Positions 17,933-26,921 are shown, counted from the first letter of the stretch. The stretch: DNA of 64,000 nucleotides from Ramlibacter sp. (GCA_016713005.1 JADJPY010000012.1:434001-498000), one strand, 5' to 3'. Translations and numbers: made by a program. The notes: generated by a model not told the origin, from the sequence alone.

Positions 17933-19719
17933 GCGCTGTCTTGCCCACCCGATCCCTCGCCAAATCCCCACATGTCGGGCCACTGGAGCTGCGCCGCCTG
18001 GTCGAGTGGCTGGGCGCCGATGGGGTCATCACGCCCCAGGAAGCCCAGCGCACGATCGCGCGCTGCGCCCAGGCCGAAAGCGCACAGCATCCGCTGGTGC
18101 GTCTGGCCAGTGTGGCCATGCAGCGCGCCAGCGATGGCAAGCCGCTGGACATCGAAGCCCTGAGCCTCTGGCTGGCCGGGCGCGCCGGGCTGGACTACCT
18201 GCGCATTGACCCGCTCAAGGTGGATGTGGGCAAGGTGGCCGACACCATGAGCGCCGCCTACGCCGAGCGCCACCGCGTGCTGCCGGTGCAGGTCACAACC
18301 ACCGAGGTGGTTGTGGCGACGTCCGAACCCTTCATCAACGACTGGGTGGGCGAGGTGGAGCGCCAGTCGCGCCGGCGTGTGCGCATGGTGGTCTCCAACC
18401 CGCTGGAAGTGCACCGCTACACGGCCGAGTTCTTCGCCCTGGCCAAGTCGGTGCGAGCCGCGCAGAAAGCCGGCGGCAACGCCGGTGCCGCCAGTTTTGA
18501 GCAACTGGTTGAACTGGGCAAAAGCAACAAGCAGCTGGACGCCAACGACCAGGGCGTGGTGCAGGTGGTGGACTGGCTTTGGCAGTACGCGTTTGACCAG
18601 CGCGCCAGCGACATCCATCTGGAACCACGGCGCGAGCAGGGCGTGATCCGTTTCCGCATCGACGGCGTGCTGCACCCGGTGTACCAGCTGCCCATGGGGG
18701 TGATGAACGCGATGATCGCCCGCATCAAGCTGCTGGGCCGGATGGATGTGGTGGAGAAGCGCCGGCCGCAGGACGGGCGCATCAAGACCCGCAACCCGCG
18801 GGCCGACGAGGTGGAGATGCGGCTGTCCACGCTGCCCACGGCGTTTGGCGAGAAGATGGTCATGCGGATTTTTGACCCGGACACGGCGGTCAAGGACCTG
18901 GATGCATTGGGCTTCTCGGAGCACGACGCCACCCGCTGGGAGGCGCTGGTCAAGCGGCCCAACGGCATCATCCTGGTCACCGGCCCCACGGGTTCGGGGA
19001 AAACGACCACGCTGTATTCCACGCTCAAGCGGGTGGCCACCGAAGAGGTCAACGTCAGCACGATTGAAGACCCGATCGAAATGATCGAGCCCGCGTTCAA
19101 CCAGACGCAGGTGCAGTCCAATCTGGACTTCGGCTTTGCCGAGGGCCTGCGCGCGCTCATGCGCCAGGACCCGGACATCATCATGGTGGGCGAAATCCGG
19201 GATCTGGAAACGGCCAACATGGCTGTGCAGGCTGCGCTGACAGGGCACCTGGTCTTCTCCACCTTGCACACCAACGACGCGCCTTCTGCCATCTCACGCC
19301 TGATGGAGCTGGGCGTGCCGCCCTACCTGATCAACGCCACTGTCATTGGCGTGCTGGCGCAGCGGCTGGTGCGCACCCTGTGCAAGCAGTGCCGCGAGAA
19401 AGACGAGGCCTCGACGCGTGAGGCGATGGCGCAGCTGGTGAAGCCATGGACACTCAATGGCGGCTGGCGCCCTTACCGGCCGGTAGGCTGTGTGGACTGC
19501 CGCATGACGGGTTTCCTGGGTCGCATGGGGCTGTACGAGCTGCTCACCGTGTCGGAAGCGTTCAAGGACAAGGTCAACCAGGAACCTTCCATGCCTGTGC
19601 TGCGGCGCCAGGCGGTGGCCGACGGCATGCGACCGCTTCGCCTCGCCGGCGCCCTTCGCGTGGCCGAGGGGCTGACCACCATGGAAGAAGTCCTGTCGGC
19701 GACACCGCCGCTGGAATGA
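17929..19719 (+). CDS. GspE/PilB-family type II secretion or pilus ATPase
   Basis: A cytoplasmic hexameric ATPase of 596 aa. It has an N-terminal GspE-type domain (to about 150), then the core with the DIHLEP Asp box, Walker A GPTGSGKTTT at about 352, LMRQDPDIIMVGEIRD Walker B and the His box HLVFSTLHTNDA. A zinc-binding pair CKQC and CVDC lies in the C-terminal third. It drives assembly of type II secretion pseudopili or type IV pili, but no secretin, pilin or platform gene is nearby, so it acts with machinery elsewhere or has another role. The start at 17929 overlaps the upstream stop. Confidence 0.88.
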   Translation: MSAVLPTRSLAKSPHVGPLELRRLVEWLGADGVITPQEAQRTIARCAQAESAQHPLVRLASVAMQRASDGKPLDIEALSLWLAGRAGLDYLRIDPLKVDVGKVADTMSAAYAERHRVLPVQVTTTEVVVATSEPFINDWVGEVERQSRRRVRMVVSNPLEVHRYTAEFFALAKSVRAAQKAGGNAGAASFEQLVELGKSNKQLDANDQGVVQVVDWLWQYAFDQRASDIHLEPRREQGVIRFRIDGVLHPVYQLPMGVMNAMIARIKLLGRMDVVEKRRPQDGRIKTRNPRADEVEMRLSTLPTAFGEKMVMRIFDPDTAVKDLDALGFSEHDATRWEALVKRPNGIILVTGPTGSGKTTTLYSTLKRVATEEVNVSTIEDPIEMIEPAFNQTQVQSNLDFGFAEGLRALMRQDPDIIMVGEIRDLETANMAVQAALTGHLVFSTLHTNDAPSAISRLMELGVPPYLINATVIGVLAQRLVRTLCKQCREKDEASTREAMAQLVKPWTLNGGWRPYRPVGCVDCRMTGFLGRMGLYELLTVSEAFKDKVNQEPSMPVLRRQAVADGMRPLRLAGALRVAEGLTTMEEVLSATPPLE

Positions 19720-19813
19720 AGCGGCCCTGGTGGCCCGCGCTAGGTATTAACCACAAGAATCCTGCGGGTTCCCCGGCACACAATTCGGGGCGTTCAAGTC
19801 CTTTGGAGACAAC

Positions 19814-20302
19814 ATGAAAATCAAAAGCCAGAAAGACTTCTACTCGGGCGTCATGTTCACGGCGGTCGGTGTAGCGTTTGCCTGGGGTGCGACCTCTTAC
19901 CAGATTGGTGTTGGCGCACGCATGGGGCCGGGGTACTTCCCCCTGGTGCTGGGCGTGGTGCTGGTGCTGCTGGGGCTGGCGGTGATCGTCGAGGCGATGA
20001 TCGTTGATGCCCCCGACGGCGAGAAAATCGGTGCCATCGCCTGGAAGCCGCTGGCCTGCATCATCGGGGCGAACATCCTCTTTGGCATCCTGCTGGGTGG
20101 TCTGCCCAAGTTCGGCATTCCGGCCATGGGGCTCATCGCGGGCATTTACGGTGTCACGCTGGTGGCCAGCCTGGCCAGCGAGCGCTTCAACATCAAGGAA
20201 GTGCTTGTCCTCGCTACCGTGCTGTCGATCTTGAGCTATCTGGCGTTCGTTTTGCTGCTCAAGTTGCAGTTCCCGGTCTGGCCGACCTTCATCACCGGTT
20301 AA
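19814..20302 (+). CDS. tctB: Tripartite tricarboxylate transporter small subunit TctB
   Basis: A small membrane subunit (162 aa) with four hydrophobic spans and the family start DFYSGVMFTAVGVAFAWGA, with MGPGYFP after the first span. TTT systems import carboxylates such as citrate using a periplasmic TctC protein. The ATG at 19814 is preceded by TTTGGAGAC, a good ribosome site. It lies 11 bp before tctA. No tctC follows, as is common in Burkholderiales where many TctC genes are dispersed. Confidence 0.9.
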   Translation: MKIKSQKDFYSGVMFTAVGVAFAWGATSYQIGVGARMGPGYFPLVLGVVLVLLGLAVIVEAMIVDAPDGEKIGAIAWKPLACIIGANILFGILLGGLPKFGIPAMGLIAGIYGVTLVASLASERFNIKEVLVLATVLSILSYLAFVLLLKLQFPVWPTFITG

Positions 20303-20313
20303 GGACGGTCACC

Positions 20314-21828
20314 ATGGATCTCTTCAACAACCTCGCGCTCGGTTTTGGTGTTGCATTCACCTTCCAGAACCTGATTTACTGCTTTATCGGCTGTCTTCTG
20401 GGCACGCTGATCGGCGTGCTGCCCGGCATCGGGCCGGTGGCCACCATCGCCATGCTGCTGCCGGCCACCTACGCGCTGCCCCCGGTGGCTGCGCTGATCA
20501 TGCTGGCCGGCATCTACTACGGCGCGCAGTACGGTGGCTCCACCACCGCCATCCTGGTCAATCTGCCGGGTGAGTCTTCATCCGTGGTGACCGTCATTGA
20601 TGGCTACCAGATGGCGCGCAAGGGACGGGCGGGGCCTGCGCTGGCCGCGGCCGGTCTTGGCTCATTCTTCGCAGGTTGCGTGGGCACGCTGATCCTGGCA
20701 GCCTTTGCCGCGCCGCTGACGGAAGTGGCCTTCAAGTTCGGTCCGGCGGAATACTTCTCGCTCATGATCCTGGGCCTGATCGGCGCCGTGGTGCTGGCCT
20801 CGGGCTCGCTGATCAAGGCCATCGCCATGATCGTGCTGGGCTTGCTGCTGGGACTGGTGGGCACCGACGTGAACTCCGGCGTGGCGCGCTTCAGTTTCGA
20901 CGTGCCCGAGCTGACCGATGGCATCGGCTTCATCGTGATCGCCATGGGCGTGTTCGGCTACGGCGAAATCATCCAGAACCTGTCGCATCCGGAGGACAAG
21001 CGTGAGGTCTTCACCGGCAAGGTGTCCGGCCTGATGCCCACCAAGGAAGACTTCCGCAACATGGTGCCCGCCGTGCTGCGGGGCACGACGCTGGGTTCGG
21101 CACTGGGCATCCTGCCGGGCGGCGGCGCCCTGCTGGCCGCGTTTGCCGCCTACACGGTCGAGAAGAAGACCAAGCTGCGCCCCGGCGAAGTGCCATTCGG
21201 CCAGGGCAACATCCGTGGTGTCGCTGCGCCCGAATCGGCCAACAATGCCGGTTCGCAGACCTCCTTCATCCCGTTGCTGACGCTGGGCATTCCGCCCAAC
21301 GCCGTGATGGCACTGATGGTGGGCGCGATGACCATCCACAACATCCAGCCTGGCCCGCAGGTGATGACCAGGAACCCCGAGCTGTTCTGGGGCCTGATCG
21401 CCTCCATGTGGCTCGGCAACGCCATGCTCATCATCCTGAACCTGCCGCTGATCGGGCTGTGGATCAAGCTGCTGACCATGCCCTACCGCTGGCTGTTCCC
21501 GGCCATCGTGCTGTTCTGCGCCATTGGCGTGTACTCCACCAACAACAACACCTGGGACATCTGGATGGTGGCGGCCTTTGGCGTGATCGGCTACGGCTTC
21601 ATCAAGCTGGGCTGCGAGCCGGCGCCATTGCTGCTGGGCTTCATCCTGGGGCCGATGATGGAAGAGAACCTGCGCCGGGCGTTGTTGCTGTCGCGTGGCG
21701 AGTGGACCGTGTTTGTCACGCGGCCACTGTCCGCGGGCCTGCTGGCTGCTGCGGTGCTGCTGCTGGTCATCGTGCTGATGCCTGCGGTCAAGAACAAGCG
21801 CGAGGAAGCCTTCAAGGAAGAAGACTGA
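20314..21828 (+). CDS. tctA: Tripartite tricarboxylate transporter permease TctA
   Basis: The large integral permease (504 aa) of the TTT carboxylate importer, with about twelve spans. It holds the family repeats GCLLGTLIGVLPGIGPVATIA near the start and LGSALGILPGGGALLAAFAAY in the second half, and GGSTTAILVNLPGE. It works with TctB (upstream) and a periplasmic TctC encoded elsewhere. A hairpin with a UUCG loop (21853-21872) follows its stop. Confidence 0.95.
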   Translation: MDLFNNLALGFGVAFTFQNLIYCFIGCLLGTLIGVLPGIGPVATIAMLLPATYALPPVAALIMLAGIYYGAQYGGSTTAILVNLPGESSSVVTVIDGYQMARKGRAGPALAAAGLGSFFAGCVGTLILAAFAAPLTEVAFKFGPAEYFSLMILGLIGAVVLASGSLIKAIAMIVLGLLLGLVGTDVNSGVARFSFDVPELTDGIGFIVIAMGVFGYGEIIQNLSHPEDKREVFTGKVSGLMPTKEDFRNMVPAVLRGTTLGSALGILPGGGALLAAFAAYTVEKKTKLRPGEVPFGQGNIRGVAAPESANNAGSQTSFIPLLTLGIPPNAVMALMVGAMTIHNIQPGPQVMTRNPELFWGLIASMWLGNAMLIILNLPLIGLWIKLLTMPYRWLFPAIVLFCAIGVYSTNNNTWDIWMVAAFGVIGYGFIKLGCEPAPLLLGFILGPMMEENLRRALLLSRGEWTVFVTRPLSAGLLAAAVLLLVIVLMPAVKNKREEAFKEED

Positions 21829-21852
21829 CAGGGCCTGATGCCCCCACTTCAG

Positions 21853-21872
21853 ACGGCGCCTTCGGGCGCCGT
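21853..21872 (+). terminator. Possible terminator after tctA
   Basis: ACGGCGCC-TTCG-GGCGCCGT is a perfect 8-bp stem with a stable UUCG loop, but only a short T stretch (GTTTCC) follows. The position 25 bp after tctA fits transcript end; a weak or Rho-aided terminator is possible. Confidence 0.5.
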
Positions 21873-21924
21873 TTCCATTGGTGCGTCGCCGGGCTGGGCG
21901 ACAATGCGGCTCCGGAGCCCCCTG

Positions 21925-23217
21925 ATGACCCTGACCCTTCCGCCCCCGCAGCATCCGCAGCGCGTGGCGCTGCACAACGAAATACACGCCCGGCCGCCCG
22001 AGGCCATGTCGGCGCCGCTGGCGATCTCTCACCTGGTGATGGTGTGTGACGCCGCCGGGCGCGAGGCCAGCCGCCAGTGGCTGGCCGGATTGCTCAGGGA
22101 CCGCCACCTGCCGCTGCCCGACAGCGAAACCACCCATTTGCGCATGGACGTGGGCGCATTTCGCATCCGTTGGGAGCTCCATACCGAGTTCGTGAGCTGG
22201 ACGTTTTCATGTCCGCTGGACATGGACGGCTTTGGCGAGCGTGAGCCCGCGAGCGCGCTGCGCAACGTTCCTGCGGACTGGTTGGCGGGTTTGCCCGGGC
22301 AGTGCCTGACCGGGTTGCACCTGTGGGTGCTGCCGACGCACAGCTTCGGCTCGTGAACGCTGGTGCGCCATGTGCTGCTCGAGGACACGCTGGTCGCGTC
22401 CACCGTGGCCGACGGCCACGGCGAGGTGTACACCGATTTCGCCATCCACCCGGATGGCTGCTCGCGCATGGTGCTGTTGGCCGGTGGCATGACGCCACGC
22501 CGGCTGGGCCGGCTGGTGCAGCAGTTGCTGGAAATCGAGACCTACCGCATGGCCGCCCTGTTGGGGCTGCCGGCCGCGCGTGAGGCTTCTGCCGAGCTGG
22601 CCAGCGCCGAGCGGGAACTGGCGGAGCTGGCCGATGCCATCCGCCACACCACCACCGAGGCCGAGCCGCAGCTGCTGGACCGTCTGACGCGGCTGGCTGG
22701 CCAGGTGGAGGGGCAGCATGCCTCGACGCATTCGCGCTTTTCGGCCAGCCGCGCCTACTTCGAACTCGTGGACAGGCGCATCGCCGACATCGGGGAATCC
22801 CGCCTGGGCGGTCTGCAGACGGTGGGCGAGTTCATGGAGCGGCGCCTGTCGCCGGCGCGCAGCACCTGCGAGTGGGCCACCCGCCGCCAGGACGCGCTGT
22901 CGCAGCGCGTCTCGCGCATGAGCAACCTGCTGCGAACGCGTGTCGAAATCGAGCAGCAGCAAAGCAGCCGCGACCTGCTGGCCGCGATGAACCAGCGCCA
23001 GGGCCTGCAGCTCAAGCTCCAGGCCACGGTGGAGGGGCTGTCGGTGGCGGCCATCACCTATTACATCGCCGGCCTGGTGGCCTATCTGGCCAAGGGTGCG
23101 CAGAAGCTGGGCTGGCCGTTTTCTCCCGAGACAAGCGCCGCGGTGGCGATCCCGCTGGTCGCCTTTGGCGTGTGGTGGTCGCTGCGGCGCCTGCACCGGC
23201 GCGTGTTCTCGGACTGA
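21925..23217 (+). pseudogene. DUF3422 family membrane protein with an internal stop
   Basis: The same frame runs from the ATG at 21925 to 23217 with one TGA at 22354-22356, so the halves (THSFGS-stop-TLVRHVLLEDT) belong to one protein of about 429 codons, the family's usual length. The N-terminal part includes HNEIHARPPEAMSAPLAISH, typical of DUF3422; the middle is a long helical region, and the end has two spans (AAITYYIAGLVAYLA; AVAIPLVAFGVWWSL). The function of the family is unknown. A single C-to-T change of CGA would create the TGA. Real nonsense mutation, read error and readthrough are all possible. It follows tctA and precedes an EamA transporter. Confidence 0.8.
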
Positions 23218-23220
23218 GGG

Positions 23221-23288
23221 CCATTTTTCAAGAGAAATCGCGCTCCAGCCCCCGTGAAACCTGATTCACCCGCTACAAAATCGATAGC
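23221..23288 (-). repeat. Dispersed 65-bp repeat, copy J
   Basis: The minus strand reads GCTATCGATTTTGTAGCGG, a spacer, GGGGGCTGGAG, then CTCTTGAAAAATGG. It covers the start codon and first 12 codons of the EamA transporter on the opposite strand (the residues ATKSIA come from its hairpin). Confidence 0.75.
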
Positions 23289-24159
23289 GTCCGGCCTGAT
23301 CCTGGCGGTCTGTGGCTCGATCGCGTTCAGCGGAAAAGCCATCATCGTCAAGCTGGCCTACCGCCATGGCGTGGACGCGGTCACCCTGATCATGTACCGA
23401 ATGCTGTTCGCGCTGCCCATCTTTGCGGCGCTGGCCTGGTGGGCCAGCCGCGGCAAGCCAAAGCTGACGCGCAACGACTGGCTGGGCGTGCTGGGGCTGG
23501 GCGTCAGTGGCTACTACCTGGCCAGCTATCTGGACTTTGCCGGCCTGCAGTACATCACCGCGTCGCTGGAGCGCCTGATCCTGTACCTCAACCCCACTCT
23601 GGTGATGCTGCTTGGATGGGCGCTGTACCGCAAGCCCATCGGCATGCGGCGGGTGGCCGCCATGGCGATCAGCTATGCCGGCGTGGTGCTGGTATTCGGC
23701 CACGAGGTCCGGCTGGACGGCGGACAGGTGGCCCTGGGCGCCCTGCTGGTGTTCGCCAGCGCGGTCAGCTACGCCATCTATCTGGTCTACAGCGGCCAGC
23801 TGGTGCAGCGCCTGGGCGCCATGCGTCTTGTGGGGCTGGCCACCAGCATCGCCTGCCTGTGCTGCATCGCGCAGTTCCTGGTGCTGCGGCCGATGTCGGC
23901 GGCCGTGGTGGCGCCGGCGGTGATCTGGCTGTCGCTGCTCAACGCCACGCTGTGCACCGCCGTGCCCGTGCTGATGGTGATGATGGCCATCGAGCGCATC
24001 GGGGCCGGGCTGACGGCGCAGACCGGCATGATCGGGCCGCTGTCCACCATCGCGATGGGCGTGCTGATCCTGGGCGAGCCCTTCACGCCCTGGGTGGCCG
24101 CAGGCACCGTGCTGGTGGTGGCGGGCATCTACGTCTTCAGCCGCGCCGGCGCGCGCTGA
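23254..24159 (+). CDS. DMT-superfamily (EamA) transporter
   Basis: This inner-membrane protein (301 aa) has ten predicted spans in two EamA repeats: GLILAVCGSIAFSGKAIIVKL opens the first, and GALLVFASAVSYAIYLVYSG opens the second. It probably exports metabolites; the substrate cannot be told from sequence. The start is a GTG at 23254 embedded in repeat copy J; the codons before the first span are therefore repeat-derived. A later start within the first span is unlikely. Confidence 0.8.
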   Translation: MKPDSPATKSIASGLILAVCGSIAFSGKAIIVKLAYRHGVDAVTLIMYRMLFALPIFAALAWWASRGKPKLTRNDWLGVLGLGVSGYYLASYLDFAGLQYITASLERLILYLNPTLVMLLGWALYRKPIGMRRVAAMAISYAGVVLVFGHEVRLDGGQVALGALLVFASAVSYAIYLVYSGQLVQRLGAMRLVGLATSIACLCCIAQFLVLRPMSAAVVAPAVIWLSLLNATLCTAVPVLMVMMAIERIGAGLTAQTGMIGPLSTIAMGVLILGEPFTPWVAAGTVLVVAGIYVFSRAGAR

Positions 24160-24221
24160 CGCTTGGGGCAGGGCGTGGACGCCCTTGCTATCCTTGCAGA
24201 CTCTTTGTGGGAGACATGTTC

Positions 24222-25040
24222 ATGGATCTGGGCATTGCAGGCAGGTGGGCGCTGGTGTGCGGCGCCAGCAAGGGGCTGGGGCTGGGTTGCGCGCAGTCGC
24301 TGGTGCGCGCCGGCGTCAACGTCGTCATGGTCGCGCGTGGGAGCGAGGCGCTGGAGCAGTCTGCTATCGAAATGAGAGCGGCTCAGCAAGTACCCATGGG
24401 GGCTGGAGGCCGAAACGGCTTTCAAACCGAGATTCTGACCGTGCCCGCGGATATCACCACGCCACAGGGCCGCGCGGCGGTGTTCGCGCTGCGAGCGGAC
24501 TTTGACATCGTGGTCACCAATGCCGGAGGGCCGCCTCCGGGGGATTTCCGCTCGTGGGACCGCGAGGCGTGGCTCAAGGCCGTGGACGCCAACATGCTCA
24601 CGCCCATCGAGCTCATCCGCGCGACGGTGGACGGCATGGCGGCGCGCGGCTTTGGCCGCATCGTCAACATCACGTCCAGCGCGGTCAAGGCGCCGATCGA
24701 CATCCTGGGCCTGTCCAATGGCGCGCGCAGCGGCCTGACCGGCTTTGTGGCCGGCGTGGCGCGCAGCGGCATCGCCGCGCAGGGCGTCACCATCAACAAC
24801 CTGCTGCCCGGCGCTTTCGATACCGACCGCCTGCGCGGCACCATGGAGGGTGCTGCGAAAAAGTCCGGCCAGAGTGTGGACGCCGTGATGCAGTCGCGCC
24901 GCCAGACCATCCCTGCGCGGCGCTTCGGCACTGCGCACGAGTTCGGCGAGGCCTGTGCGTTCCTGTGCAGCGCGCAGGCGGGCTATATCACCGGTCAGAA
25001 CATCCTGATCGACGGTGGCGCCTACCCCGGCACTTACTGA
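24222..25040 (+). CDS. SDR-family oxidoreductase lacking the YxxxK pair
   Basis: A short-chain dehydrogenase-like protein of 272 aa. The dinucleotide site is CGASKGLGLG near residue 15, and NAGG, NITSS and the GxxxTDRL-type loop (PGAFDTDRL) are in place. At the catalytic position it has LSNGARSG, so Tyr and Lys are Ser and Arg; a known SDR subgroup shares this. The start at 24222 has GGGAGA at the right distance; an ATG 6 bp earlier lacks room. Residues about 47-69 (SAIEMRAAQQVPMGAGG) are encoded by copy C of the dispersed repeat, between the cofactor strands. Confidence 0.82.
   Translation: MDLGIAGRWALVCGASKGLGLGCAQSLVRAGVNVVMVARGSEALEQSAIEMRAAQQVPMGAGGRNGFQTEILTVPADITTPQGRAAVFALRADFDIVVTNAGGPPPGDFRSWDREAWLKAVDANMLTPIELIRATVDGMAARGFGRIVNITSSAVKAPIDILGLSNGARSGLTGFVAGVARSGIAAQGVTINNLLPGAFDTDRLRGTMEGAAKKSGQSVDAVMQSRRQTIPARRFGTAHEFGEACAFLCSAQAGYITGQNILIDGGAYPGTY
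24361..24426 (+). repeat. Dispersed 65-bp repeat, copy C
   Basis: GCTATCGAAATGAGAGC, a spacer, GGGGGCTGGAGGCC, then GAAACGGC and TTTCAAA. It lies wholly inside the SDR gene and is read in frame as Ser-Ala-Ile-Glu. Confidence 0.75.
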
Positions 25041-25048
25041 GACAGCCC

Positions 25049-25684
25049 ATGGCCACCTACAAGCCTGAGGTGTTCGAAACCGCCAGTCTGGACGAGGCTC
25101 AGGCCATCATCCTGACGCCGGAGGGCGATTCTTCTACCGAGGCGCGCTGGCGCACCGAGACGCCCTGGATGCTGGAGCGCGTGCGCGCGGCGCTGCAATT
25201 TGGCGCCACGCGTCTGGTGATGGATTTCGGCTGCGGCGTCGGGCGCATTTCGCGCGGCCTGCTCGAAGACGAAAAGCTTGCCGTGCTGGGACTGGACGCT
25301 TCGGCGTCGATGCGCCGCATGGCGGTGGAGCACGTGGACTCAACGCGTTTTTCCGCGCTCTCGCCCGAGGCCTTGGACGCGATGGTGGATGCGGGCCTGC
25401 GATGCGATGCCGTGCTGGCGGTGTGGGTGTTGCAGCATTGCCTGGATCCGGCAAAGGAGCTGGACCGCATCCGGGCAAGCCTGCGACGCGGCGGGCAGTT
25501 CTTCATCGTGGACATGCACCACCGGGCGGTGCCTACCGATGAAGGCTGGATCGACGACGGTTTCTCGGTGCGCGAACTGGTGGATGCGCGCTTCGAATGC
25601 ATTCGGCGTGAGCCCTTTGCGGCGCCGGGCAGTCCGCAGAACCTGCTGCAAAGCGGCTGGGTGGGTGTCTACCGTAAACCATAG
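25049..25684 (+). CDS. Class I SAM-dependent methyltransferase
   Basis: A cytoplasmic protein of 211 aa. The SAM-binding motif I is LVMDFGCGVGRISRGL, motif II is VLGLDASASM and a post-motif strand AVLAVWVLQHCLDP follows. The acceptor is unknown. The ATG at 25049 starts 8 bp after the SDR stop, so the two are likely co-transcribed. After its stop comes the large inverted repeat at 25735-25956. Confidence 0.85.
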   Translation: MATYKPEVFETASLDEAQAIILTPEGDSSTEARWRTETPWMLERVRAALQFGATRLVMDFGCGVGRISRGLLEDEKLAVLGLDASASMRRMAVEHVDSTRFSALSPEALDAMVDAGLRCDAVLAVWVLQHCLDPAKELDRIRASLRRGGQFFIVDMHHRAVPTDEGWIDDGFSVRELVDARFECIRREPFAAPGSPQNLLQSGWVGVYRKP

Positions 25685-25734
25685 GCGCAGTTGCAGTCTT
25701 CCATCCCCGCGGGTCGTCGGCGACGCGTACCCGC

Positions 25735-25792
25735 CTGCGCTCGTGTCCCCCGGATTGGGCTGCGCCCAATCCTCCTCCTTTACCTCGCTTCG
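25735..25792 (+). repeat. Left arm of a long inverted repeat
   Basis: The arm runs from CTGCGCTCGTGTCCCCCGG through an internal hairpin (GGATTGGG-CTGCG-CCCAATCC) to TCCTCCTTTACCTCGCTTCG. It pairs with 25901-25956 in reverse complement; only the internal hairpin stem differs. Confidence 0.8.
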
Positions 25793-25900
25793 GCGGGCAC
25801 CCATCACCGCCAACCCGCTACCCGGCTGGCGCACCGCCGCTCAGACTCCCCTTCGTTCGGGCGAACCCACACCACTGGATCAGGTGGGCAGGGGATTGTG

Positions 25901-25956
25901 CGAAGCGAGGTAAAGGAGGAGGACCGGCGCAGCCGGTCCGGGGGACACGAGCGCAG
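25901..25956 (-). repeat. Right arm of a long inverted repeat
   Basis: The reverse complement of the left arm, with the internal hairpin changed to GGACCGGC-GCA-GCCGGTCC. Both halves of the stem changed together, so base pairing is kept while the sequence differs. Confidence 0.8.
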
Positions 25957-26006
25957 CGCAGTCCCATGCCCGCATGATCCTGAAGCAGTGCCGCCCCGGC
26001 TCCCGT

Positions 26007-26921
26007 TTACGTGTCCAAACTGCGATGCCGACGGCTCGACACCACAATCCCGCCGACGATCAACGCGAACGCCAGGCCATGGAACAGCTGGGGCGCCTCG
26101 CCCAGGAAGGCAGCGGACATGAGGGCCGCAAACAGGGGTGTGAGGTTGGAGAAGAACGCCGCAGCCGTGGGGCCGGCCGCCTGCACGCCCAGCCCCCAAT
26201 AGCGGTAGGCCAGTACGGCCGGGAACACCGCCACATAGGCCAGCGCCAGCGCGAGCGGCCATCCCCAGATGATGCGGGCGTCGGGCACCAGCGCCCATTC
26301 GCCGGCGGCAAATGCGGCCGACCAGACCAGGCCCAGGGCGACCTGGGCCATCAAGAAGGCGGCCCAGTTGCCGCGCAGCGCGGGAGGGTCACCCGGGCGC
26401 AGCAGCAGCCAGCTGTAAAACGCCCAGGCAATCGAGGCGGCCAGCACATACAGGTCGCCCGGCACCAGGCGCAGCGTGAGCAATGCATGCGCGTCCCCGC
26501 GTGACAACACCACCAGAACCCCCGCGATGGACAGTGCCGTGCCGACGAGTTGCCGGCCGTGCACCGCCTGCCCGAAGAACAGCCTGCCCACGGCCAGCAT
26601 CCACACCGGCATGCTGGCGGCCACAAGGGTGACGTTGATGGGCGTGGAGGTCTTCAACGCCATGTACTGCAGGGCGTTGTAGCAACCCACACCCAGCAAC
26701 CCCAGAACGGCGAAACGCTTCCAGTGGGGCCAAAGCGGGCTGTCGCGACGCAACACCCAACCGGCCAGGGGCAGCAGGATCAGCAGCGCCAGCGCCCAGC
26801 GCATGAAGTTCAGCGTGACAGGCGGCATCAGGCCCTGCACCAGGCGGCCGATCACCGCATTGCCCGCCCAGAACAGGGGGGGCAGGGTGAGCCACAGGGC
26901 CGCGCGGGGCGTGAGGGTCAT
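26007..26921 (-). CDS. DMT-superfamily (EamA) transporter
   Basis: An inner-membrane protein (304 aa) with ten spans in two EamA halves (LTLPPLFWAGNAVIGRLVQG at the start; DLYVLAASIAWAFYSWLLL in the middle; FALIVGGIVVSSRRHR at the end). Probably a metabolite exporter of unknown substrate. Its ATG at 26921 overlaps the stop of the upstream methyltransferase-fusion gene (ATGA), so the two are coupled. It is not closely similar to the EamA protein at 23254. Confidence 0.88.
   Translation of the reverse strand: MTLTPRAALWLTLPPLFWAGNAVIGRLVQGLMPPVTLNFMRWALALLILLPLAGWVLRRDSPLWPHWKRFAVLGLLGVGCYNALQYMALKTSTPINVTLVAASMPVWMLAVGRLFFGQAVHGRQLVGTALSIAGVLVVLSRGDAHALLTLRLVPGDLYVLAASIAWAFYSWLLLRPGDPPALRGNWAAFLMAQVALGLVWSAAFAAGEWALVPDARIIWGWPLALALAYVAVFPAVLAYRYWGLGVQAAGPTAAAFFSNLTPLFAALMSAAFLGEAPQLFHGLAFALIVGGIVVSSRRHRSLDT

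Larger units (their letters stand above)
25685..26006. other. 322-bp gene-free region with a long inverted repeat
   Basis: This region lies between a plus-strand methyltransferase gene and a minus-strand transporter gene that converge on it. It holds a small nested hairpin near 25710-25735 (GCGGGT...ACCCGC around CGTCG-G-CGACG) and the two long arms listed separately. The spacer 25793-25900 has no gene I can support. Confidence 0.6.
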
